Part shown: positions 36,311-42,933 of the stretch, piece by piece | Layout: each line of letters begins with the position of its first letter | Numbering within the stretch: the stretch's first letter is position 1 | Origin: Thiomicrorhabdus sp. | Lineage (GTDB): Bacteria > Pseudomonadota > Gammaproteobacteria > Thiomicrospirales > Thiomicrospiraceae | Assembly: GCA_021648625.1 (NCBI GenBank) | Contig: JAKISK010000005.1 | Coordinates: 1-42,933 of the forward strand | Length of the DNA: 42,933 bases | Direction of reading: 5' to 3' | Translations under genes and position numbers: made by a program | The notes under the pieces: model-generated | Database searches by the model: none | Told to the model about the DNA's origin: nothing | Seen by the model: the letters and a program-made list of their open reading frames with translations, nothing else

Positions 36311-36604
36311 ATGGGGAATACAATTCAAATTGAAGTGGCGTATGCGTTAGAGAGTGAGCAATTTCTTTATACCGAAGCGGTTAAAGCGGGGGCTACATTA
36401 CTTGACGCGCTAAAGGCGTCTCAATTGCTTATGGAGTTTCCAGATTTAAATATCGATAAGGTGGGTATTTTTGGTAAGTTGGCAGAGTATGGAACGGTAT
36501 TAAGGGCTGGAGATCGTATTGAAGTGTACCGTCCGTTAAAAGCCGATCCTAGAGATCGGCGGCGAAAGCAGGTGGAGCAGGAACGTAAGAAAGAAAAAGA
36601 GTAA
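36311..36604 (+). CDS. rnfH: RnfH family protein
   Basis: IQIEVAYALESEQFLYTEAVKAGATLLDAL...VGIFGKLAEYGTVLRAGDRIEVYRPLKADPRDRRRKQ. Confidence 0.9.
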   Translation: MGNTIQIEVAYALESEQFLYTEAVKAGATLLDALKASQLLMEFPDLNIDKVGIFGKLAEYGTVLRAGDRIEVYRPLKADPRDRRRKQVEQERKKEKE

Positions 36605-36640
36605 TGATTTAGCTTCTTCTTGAAATCTAGAGTTTTGGTG

Positions 36641-37054
36641 TTAAAAAAGACCTAAGCCAAGAAAACTATTGTCTTGTTTCAGTTTGATTGTTTTATCGCG
36701 CATTGCCCAGCTTTCTAACATTTCATCTTGATCAAAGTGTATTACTAAATGTTTTGCTGAGTTAGAATGTAGGTCTGTGTTTTTACTGTAAAAAATATAT
36801 TCCCAGTTGTTTGGGTTAAATGGGTCCTTTCCTAAAGGAGGCCCAAGGAGTTCGCGAACTTGGTTTTTGTCTAAGCCGACCTGTAAGCTAGAAACCGCTT
36901 CTTGCGTCATCACATTTCCCTGAGTTAAAGGAGCCTTGTAAGGCTGAAAATAAGAGCAACCTGAGAGTAATGAAAGGGTTAATCCAAGTACAATTAATTT
37001 CCCCCCCCCCTGTGTTGTAGGCGGGTTTGTTTGATCTGATTTTAGTGTGTTCAT
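36641..37054 (-). CDS. bamE: Outer membrane protein assembly factor BamE
   Basis: LTLSLLSGCSYFQPYKAPLTQGNVMTQEAVSSLQVGLDKNQVRELLGPP; SmpA/OmlA pattern. Start uncertain (ATG 37054 or 37090). Confidence 0.88.
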   Translation of the reverse strand: MNTLKSDQTNPPTTQGGGKLIVLGLTLSLLSGCSYFQPYKAPLTQGNVMTQEAVSSLQVGLDKNQVRELLGPPLGKDPFNPNNWEYIFYSKNTDLHSNSAKHLVIHFDQDEMLESWAMRDKTIKLKQDNSFLGLGLF

Positions 37055-37126
37055 TTGGTTGTGTAAGTTCTGTTTTGTGAATCGTTTCATCGTGTATTTA
37101 AGTTCTTGTTATTCGATTATTTAAGG

Positions 37127-37323
37127 TATTACCCCTAATCCCCAGATAGAAATGCGAATTAGAGTGTACCAACAGTAGGCGCTTTTAGGCGAGTAATTGA
37201 TGTGCATAGTGAATGTAAAAAAGACAACGTCACCTTATTGGTGATGAGTCCTTTTTTACATTTGCTAGGTGCGTCAAGGGATTACGCTATAAACGTATTT
37301 TCTATCTGGGGATTAGGGTATTA
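37127..37323. repeat. Small terminal-inverted-repeat element (MITE-like), copy 2
   Basis: Left TATTACCCCTAATCCCCAGATAGAAATGCG; right (reverse complement) TACCCTAATCCCCAGATAGAAAATACG; internal hairpin AATGTAAAAAAG (37212-37223) / CTTTTTTACATT (37251-37262). Confidence 0.8.
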
Positions 37324-37450
37324 TACACGCTAAGCTATTTTATGCATAAGCAAGGCTTTTGTGCCCTAATCCATACGTCTATCAGGGGAATAGGGATGAA
37401 TGAAAATAGTTCACCTAACATCGATTAAACGATAAATATTAGAGGATAAA

Positions 37451-37870
37451 ATGAGCGGAGCAGAGCTTAAAAAGTTTGGGTTAAAAGTTACCCTGCCTAG
37501 GGTTAAAATTTTAGAAATTCTTGAGCGAACAGATGATCAGCACCATTTAACCGCAGAAGATGTTTATAAAATATTATTGGAGCAGGGCGAGGAAGTTGGG
37601 CTTGCCACGGTTTATCGTGTATTAACTCAGTTTGAGCAAGCAGGCATTGTCCGTCGTTTAAACTTTGAAAATAATATTTCTATTTTTGAGCTGGATACGG
37701 GTGATAATCATGATCATTTGGTGTGTGTTAAATCGGGAAGGGTAAATGAGTTTGTTGACCCTATTATTGAAGCACGAATTCAAGAAATTGCAAAAGAGAA
37801 TGGGTATGAGGTGTTGAGCCATAGTTTGGTTGTTTATTGCGAAATTAAGGAAGAAAAAAAGGGGCGTTAA
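37451..37870 (+). CDS. fur: Ferric uptake regulator Fur
   Basis: LKKFGLKVTLPRVKILEILERTDDQHHLTAEDVYKILLEQGEEVGLATVYRVLTQFEQAGIVRR...HDHLVCVKSGRVNEF. Confidence 0.93.
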   Translation: MSGAELKKFGLKVTLPRVKILEILERTDDQHHLTAEDVYKILLEQGEEVGLATVYRVLTQFEQAGIVRRLNFENNISIFELDTGDNHDHLVCVKSGRVNEFVDPIIEARIQEIAKENGYEVLSHSLVVYCEIKEEKKGR

Positions 37871-37883
37871 ACGCCCCTTTTTT
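37856..37883. terminator. Bidirectional terminator between fur and the PEP-CTERM gene
   Basis: AAAAGGGGCGTTAAACGCCCCTTTTTT palindrome; convergent genes. Confidence 0.85.
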
Positions 37884-37902
37884 CTGTTTTTCTTTAAAGC
37901 AA

Positions 37903-38664
37903 TTAAGCGTTAACTTGTTGTTTACGTCGACGGAAGGCCATAAAACCAACCATTCCTAGGCCACCCAGCATTAATGCATAAGTGCTTGGCTCTGGTACAG
38001 GGCTTACCTCTAGACTGAAATTGCGAACTTTATGCCAATCGGTTTTTCCGCCAGTTGCTGCGGTAAAACCAAAGTAAAAATCATCGGCTTGATAGTTTTC
38101 AATCGTGAAATCATCAATAAAGGTTTCGCCATCAATATTGACTGAAATGTCACCATTATCAAAATCAATATGAACATGACGGTAAGAATTGCTGCTTAAG
38201 TTAAAATCAACGTCTTCTTGAATGAGTGCATTCGATGCAGAATTTTGAATCACTGCTACATGGTTAGAACTGCCGCTATCCCAGCTGTTTCGGTATGTAT
38301 CGAATTCAACAGCATATCCTGTCATTCCAGTGAACCCAAGGTTTCCACCGCCAGTTGTTGAGGCATTAGGATCGGTTACCCAAGCAAATGTTAAACCATC
38401 GGCTTCAGAACCCCAGCCCATTTTTATGTCAAACTCCGCACTAAATGAACCGACATTTTCAAATGACATGTTTGTAAAAGCACTTCCTTTTTGCCATTTT
38501 TTATTGGGGGTTAAAATAACGCCGTTGTTTACATGGGATTGGCTTATGTAGGCATCGCCTCCAAGTGTCATATCGGTGTTAAAATCAAAATCCTGCATTG
38601 CCGCTTGCGCTGATGTCGCTGAAATTAGGGCGACGGTTAGTATGGATTGTTTTAAATATTTCAT
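37903..38664 (-). CDS. PEP-CTERM sorting domain-containing protein with L-type lectin-like domain
   Basis: Signal peptide; VPEPSTYALMLGGLGMVGFMAFRRRKQ C-terminus; MGWGSEADGLTFAWV...GYAVEFDTYRN lectin-like pattern. Confidence 0.85.
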   Translation of the reverse strand: MKYLKQSILTVALISATSAQAAMQDFDFNTDMTLGGDAYISQSHVNNGVILTPNKKWQKGSAFTNMSFENVGSFSAEFDIKMGWGSEADGLTFAWVTDPNASTTGGGNLGFTGMTGYAVEFDTYRNSWDSGSSNHVAVIQNSASNALIQEDVDFNLSSNSYRHVHIDFDNGDISVNIDGETFIDDFTIENYQADDFYFGFTAATGGKTDWHKVRNFSLEVSPVPEPSTYALMLGGLGMVGFMAFRRRKQQVNA

Positions 38665-38788
38665 TGCAAATAACCTTTTTTAGTTTTAAAAGTAAACTAT
38701 CCCCCTTTGATCTTTACAATGGATAGTTATCCGCATAATTATAGCTATTTTTCTAAGGTTATTTTACTTATTTTACGGCTTATTTTGC

Positions 38789-40459
38789 TTATTTAATCAT
38801 TTGGCAGGCGGTTTTTAGCATCTCTTTAGCATGGCTTAGCGTCTGCTCAGTGACGATTAAGCCGCCCATCATTCTGGCAAGCTCTTCAATGCGTTGCTCC
38901 GTTGAAAGCTCTGTGACGTGTGTGTACGTTTGTTCATGACGCGTTTTTTTTGAAATTTGTAAATGGCAATGGCCGTGAGAAGCCACTTGTGCTAGATGGG
39001 TGATGGACAGTATTTGTTTATGCTGTCCCAGCTGTTGCATTTTTTTGCCTACCACTTCGGCAATACCCCCACCAATACCCACGTCTACTTCGTCAAAGAT
39101 TAACGTCGGCAGGCTTGCGACTTCGGCCGTTGCTACCTGTATGGCGAGGCTGATACGTGATAGTTCGCCACCTGATGCAACCTTAGCCAGAGGTTGTGGT
39201 GGTTGACCTTTGTTGGCGGTTACGTAAAAAGCGGCTTTGTCTAAGCCTGTCGCATTGGGTGTTTCTAATGTTTCTAAGCGTACTTCAAACAGTCCATTGG
39301 GCATTCCAAGTGTTTGCATGCCTTCAGTTACAACCTTTGAGAGTTTTTTAGCGGCCTTTTGGCGAGAGTTTTGTAATTGTATGGCGTGACTTTTAAACTG
39401 AATAAAAGCGTTTTCAATCTCTTGCTTTAAGGTGTCTAAAGAGTGTTCTGATTGCGTTAGTTCCAAAAGTGATTGCTGTAACTGTTGCTGTTTAGTGGTT
39501 AAATCGGATGGGTCAATGTTGTATTTTTTGGCTAAACTAAAAAGCTGAGATAAGCGCTCTTCTATTGTGTTTAAGCGTGGAGGGTCAAGCTCCGTTGCGC
39601 TGGCTTGTTGTTGAATGTCTCCTGCGGCTTCTTGAATTTCAATCAGTGCGCTGTTCAGTTGCGCTAAGTTTGTCTGTGTAAGAGGGGTTACATCTGCAAT
39701 TTGTTTTAAGGAATAAATGGCTTGATTTATTTTTTCGACCGCACCTGACTCGCCTTCAATGGCTTCATAGGCTGTTTGGCAGGAATTTTGAATTTCTTTG
39801 GCGTGTGAGAGCTGATGTTGTTCTTGAGAGAGGGTTTCAAACTCATCTTGTACGGGTTGAATTTCATTAAACTCTGAGTTTTGAAAGTGCAGCAGTTCGA
39901 GTCTATTTTGGTGGTCGGCTTGGCTTTCTAAAAGGGTTTTAAGCTGTAGCTGTAATGCTTGCCATGTTTGATGGTGCTGTTTGCAAGAGGATACCAAGGC
40001 GGAGTGAGCCGCATAGGCATCTAATAAATCGAGCTGTTTTGCATTGGAAAGTAACGATTGATGTTCGTGCTGACCATGAATGTCAATCAGTAAATTACCA
40101 AGCTTTTTAAGCTGGCTGGCGGGAACTGGGCGACTATTTATGTAGGCTTTAGAGCGTCCTTCAGGGGTGACGGTACGTCTTAAAAAACAGTCTTGCTCAT
40201 CGTCCAGTTCGTGCTGTGTTAGCCATGCCTGTACATTTTGTAAGTGTTCAATATTAAACTGGGCGGTCACATCGGCTCGTGGGGTATTGTGGCGCACAAG
40301 GCTGCTGTCGGCACGTTCGCCTAAGCTCAACCCAAGGGCATCCAGTAAAATAGATTTACCTGCACCCGTTTCGCCCGTTAAGGTGCTGAATCCAGCATGA
40401 AAATTAAGTTGTAATTTTTCAATAAGTGCTAAGTTTTGGATGGTGAGTTCTTGAAGCAT
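38789..40459 (-). CDS. recN: DNA repair protein RecN
   Basis: MLQELTIQNLALIEKLQLNFHAGFSTLTGETGAGKSILLDALGLSLGERA...FDEVDVGIGGGIAEVVGKKM. Confidence 0.95.
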   Translation of the reverse strand: MLQELTIQNLALIEKLQLNFHAGFSTLTGETGAGKSILLDALGLSLGERADSSLVRHNTPRADVTAQFNIEHLQNVQAWLTQHELDDEQDCFLRRTVTPEGRSKAYINSRPVPASQLKKLGNLLIDIHGQHEHQSLLSNAKQLDLLDAYAAHSALVSSCKQHHQTWQALQLQLKTLLESQADHQNRLELLHFQNSEFNEIQPVQDEFETLSQEQHQLSHAKEIQNSCQTAYEAIEGESGAVEKINQAIYSLKQIADVTPLTQTNLAQLNSALIEIQEAAGDIQQQASATELDPPRLNTIEERLSQLFSLAKKYNIDPSDLTTKQQQLQQSLLELTQSEHSLDTLKQEIENAFIQFKSHAIQLQNSRQKAAKKLSKVVTEGMQTLGMPNGLFEVRLETLETPNATGLDKAAFYVTANKGQPPQPLAKVASGGELSRISLAIQVATAEVASLPTLIFDEVDVGIGGGIAEVVGKKMQQLGQHKQILSITHLAQVASHGHCHLQISKKTRHEQTYTHVTELSTEQRIEELARMMGGLIVTEQTLSHAKEMLKTACQMIK

Positions 40460-40495
40460 TTTATATCTATCTTTGAATTTGTCGTAAGGAATCGG

Positions 40496-41389
40496 TTAAA
40501 GCTTGTCGCCCCAGTGTAGCTTGGCACGCAAGAGTTCAAAATGGTCATGCCCTTTTGGGTGCAACATCTTAATAAAATGTTTATGTCGAGTCACACAGGT
40601 ACGGTAACCTGCTGCGATGGTGTAGGAAACTTGACCATCGCAGATAATATTGGCCGTTCCATGACAGTGGTCGGCATGGGGGCGCAGTTCAATCATGCTA
40701 CTGCCCGAAACCACATAAGGCCGTGTACTCATGGTATGGGGGTTAATTGAGACTAGGCTTAATACATCTAAAGAGGGGTCTAAAATCGGCCCTCCAGCCG
40801 ACAAGGCATAAGCGGTTGAGCCTGTGGGGGTGCAAATAATCATCCCATCGGATCGTTGGCTGTTTAAAAAACGGTTGTCCACAAAGGTCTCAAACTCGAT
40901 CATGCGAGGCGATTCGGTTTTATGAATCACCACGTCATTAAAAGCGAGCTGGTCAAATAATTTTTCATCGCCTTTATAGATAGTCACTCGAATCAAGTTA
41001 CGCTCTTCAGATTCGTAAGAGCCTTGCATCATTTCATCAAGGGTATTGAGCATGTCTTTAGGGGATATGTCGGTTAAAAACCCTAAGCGACCAAGGTTGA
41101 TGCCTAATATGGGGATTTGCTGATCAACGATTGAGCGTGCAACGTCTAAGAAAGTACCGTCTCCGCCTACAACAATGGCGACATCAACTTGTTTGGCGAT
41201 TTGATCTCGGTCGATGATTTCAACGTCATAGCGTGTTTGAGGGAAGTCATGGCAAGAAGCGGAGTCTAGGTAGACCGTTTTACCTTGTGCTTGCAAGTGT
41301 TGCACCAGTTTATCAATGGTTTCCCAGCACTGAATACCATTGTATTTTCCAAAAATACCAAATGTCTCAAACATACGATTTAAACTCAT
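40496..41389 (-). CDS. nadK: NAD(+)/NADH kinase
   Basis: VVGGDGTFLDVARSIVDQQIPILGINLGRLGFLTDI...RSDGMIICTPTGSTAYALSAGGPI. Confidence 0.95.
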   Translation of the reverse strand: MSLNRMFETFGIFGKYNGIQCWETIDKLVQHLQAQGKTVYLDSASCHDFPQTRYDVEIIDRDQIAKQVDVAIVVGGDGTFLDVARSIVDQQIPILGINLGRLGFLTDISPKDMLNTLDEMMQGSYESEERNLIRVTIYKGDEKLFDQLAFNDVVIHKTESPRMIEFETFVDNRFLNSQRSDGMIICTPTGSTAYALSAGGPILDPSLDVLSLVSINPHTMSTRPYVVSGSSMIELRPHADHCHGTANIICDGQVSYTIAAGYRTCVTRHKHFIKMLHPKGHDHFELLRAKLHWGDKL

Positions 41390-41412
41390 TAAATAAAATC
41401 ATTAAAAAACCC

Positions 41413-41440
41413 TTGAATAAATAGGGGGTCGGCTTATAAT
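41413..41440 (+). promoter_or_regulatory. Putative hrcA promoter (sigma-70, with a sigma-32-like -35)
   Basis: CCTTGAAT (-35 TTGAAT) - 16 nt - TATAAT. Confidence 0.5.
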
Positions 41441-41501
41441 TTGGCGGTCATGTCCGTAGACTGCCAAGTGCAGTTAATACTCTTTAAACCTAGGCTAACA
41501 G

Positions 41502-42527
41502 ATGTTAAACGACCGTTCACAACTTTTGTTTAAAAATTTAATGGGATTATACCTTAACGAGGGAAAGCCGATAGGCTCAACCACGTTGGCAAAATGTCCC
41601 GAGGTTGGATTAAGTTCTGCTACCGTTCGTAATGTGATGGCGGATTTAGAGCAAATGGGCTTGATTCATGCGCCTCATACCTCGGCAGGGCGAATTCCAA
41701 CGGATAAAGGCTACCGTTTTTTTGTGGACTCAATGTTGACCTATCAACCGTTATCTCAACAGGGCGAAGCGCGTATTCGTGAAGAGCTGTCGTTAACCTT
41801 AAGTCAAGATGCATTGATGTCCAGTGCTTCTCAAATGTTATCGGGTATTACTGGCATGGCGAGTTTGGTGTTAATGCCAAATAGAGAGCAGGGAATTTTA
41901 AGACACATTGATTTTGTCGCACTAGGCGGTACGCGTGTGTTGGTGGTATTGGTGTTTAATGAGCAAGATGTGCAAAATAGAATTATTGAGCTGGATGCTC
42001 CCGTTACGGCAGATGAATTAATTAAAGTCGCCAATTTTTTAAATGAACAATGTGTGGGAATGGGTTTAATCCGTGCCAAGCAGTCGTTGATTGAGCGCAT
42101 GAATCAAATTCGAAGTACTACCAATGAATTCATGCTGTCTGTTATTGAGGCAACCGATACGGCTTTAACCGAGCAGATCGAACAACAAATCCCTTTTTTA
42201 GTGTCAGGGCAGAGTAATTTATTAAATTACCAAGAGTTGGCTGAAACGGATAAATTGAAATCGTTATTTCATGCGTTTGAACAACACTCCGATATGCTCG
42301 GGATTTTGGATAAAAGCATGAACGCTCAGGGCGTTCAAATTTTTATTGGGCATGAGTGTGGTAATAAAGTGTATCAAGATTGCAGTATCGTAAGCACGGC
42401 TTATGAAGTCGAAGGTGAGGTACTGGGTGTACTGGGCGTGGTGGGCCCCAGTCGAATGAATTATGAAAAAGTGGTGCCAAAGGTGGATGTAATGGCAAAA
42501 ATTTTAGGTTCACTCTTGAAAAAGTAG
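41502..42527 (+). CDS. hrcA: Heat-inducible transcription repressor HrcA
   Basis: LNDRSQLLFKNLMGLYLNEGKPIGSTTLAKCPEVGLSSATVRNVMADLEQMGLIHAPHTSAGRIPTDKGYRFFVD. Confidence 0.95.
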   Translation: MLNDRSQLLFKNLMGLYLNEGKPIGSTTLAKCPEVGLSSATVRNVMADLEQMGLIHAPHTSAGRIPTDKGYRFFVDSMLTYQPLSQQGEARIREELSLTLSQDALMSSASQMLSGITGMASLVLMPNREQGILRHIDFVALGGTRVLVVLVFNEQDVQNRIIELDAPVTADELIKVANFLNEQCVGMGLIRAKQSLIERMNQIRSTTNEFMLSVIEATDTALTEQIEQQIPFLVSGQSNLLNYQELAETDKLKSLFHAFEQHSDMLGILDKSMNAQGVQIFIGHECGNKVYQDCSIVSTAYEVEGEVLGVLGVVGPSRMNYEKVVPKVDVMAKILGSLLKK

Positions 42528-42578
42528 TGAGGAACCCCAATTTAAAAAATAGTATGAAAATTAAATAGGAAGAGAGCT

Positions 42579-42933
42579 GTGTCAGAAGATAAAACAAAAA
42601 AGCAACATGCTGAACAAATTAACGAAGAAGGTATTCCAACGGTAGATGAAATTGATGCACTCTTAGAAAGCTCAGAAGAGGCACTGGAGCAAGCGCAAGA
42701 AACAGTTTCTGAAGACATTGAAGCGTTACTTTCTGAGTCACAAACAGAAGCGGAAAAGCATAAGGACATGGCCTTACGCATTCAAGCAGACATGGAGAAC
42801 TTGCGTCGTCGTACTCGTTTGGATGTTGAAAATGCACACAAATATGCCTTAAATAAATTTGTTGACGCGTTGATCCCAGCCATGGATTCGATGGAGATGG
42901 GAATGGATGCCGCCTCTAAAGAGGAAGCCTCTA
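42579..42933 (+). CDS. grpE: Nucleotide exchange factor GrpE (partial, runs off the window)
   Basis: GTG start after AGGAAGAGAG; ...EKHKDMALRIQADMENLRRRTRLDVENAHKYALNKFVDALIPAMDSMEMGM. Confidence 0.92.
   Translation, partial: MSEDKTKKQHAEQINEEGIPTVDEIDALLESSEEALEQAQETVSEDIEALLSESQTEAEKHKDMALRIQADMENLRRRTRLDVENAHKYALNKFVDALIPAMDSMEMGMDAASKEEAS

Noticed and set aside
40460-40500. LexA (SOS) box upstream of recN
   Set aside because: No CTGT-N8-ACAG palindrome seen in the short nadK-recN gap.
41390-41501. CIRCE operator (TTAGCACTC-N9-GAGTGCTAA) expected upstream of hrcA/grpE
   Set aside because: No matching inverted repeat could be found; only a TTGAAT-N16-TATAAT promoter-like pair is visible.
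1-42933. CRISPR arrays, tRNA or rRNA genes
   Set aside because: No regularly spaced direct repeats and no recognisable tRNA/rRNA sequence were noticed on either strand by inspection; a tRNAscan or CRISPR finder run was not possible.

Overview
The window is 42.9 kb of a moderately AT-rich gammaproteobacterial chromosome; gene content suggests a Thiomicrospira/Hydrogenovibrio/Thiomicrorhabdus-type organism, but this is inferred only from the proteins. Left to right it contains: a HipA-like gene fragment cut by an IS21-family element, which itself sits in a decayed IS66-family transposase; a lytic transglycosylase; a flagellin-glycosylation island (pseG, pseC, pseF, pseI, four SAM methyltransferases, a formyltransferase, WbqC and YdcF/DUF218 proteins, and a Maf motility accessory factor); four flagellin genes and four FlaG-family genes arranged as a ~3.0 kb tandem duplication with sigma-28-like promoters; a cobalamin nucleotide-loop block (cobU, cobT, cobC, cobS); an ACC-deaminase-like PLP enzyme and mltF; and rnr, rlmB, a PfkB-Rieske fusion, fnr, ratA, rnfH, bamE, fur, a PEP-CTERM protein, recN, nadK, hrcA and the start of grpE. 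The most unusual signal is about 21 poly-G/poly-C tracts of at least 7 nt (10 of them at least 9 nt), nearly all between 4.3 and 30.2 kb. Many sit in the recurring context AGGGGGGGGGAGAAAA. They occur repeatedly in the flagellin-glycan genes, which suggests a contingency-locus (phase-variation) system like that of Campylobacter maf/pse genes, but they also occur in cob, lytic-transglycosylase and bamE genes. A second signal is a small repeat family with terminal inverted repeats near TACCCTAATCCCCAGATAGAAATACG and variable inner hairpins (two full copies and two remnants), plus an unrelated 121-bp nested inverted repeat upstream of fnr.
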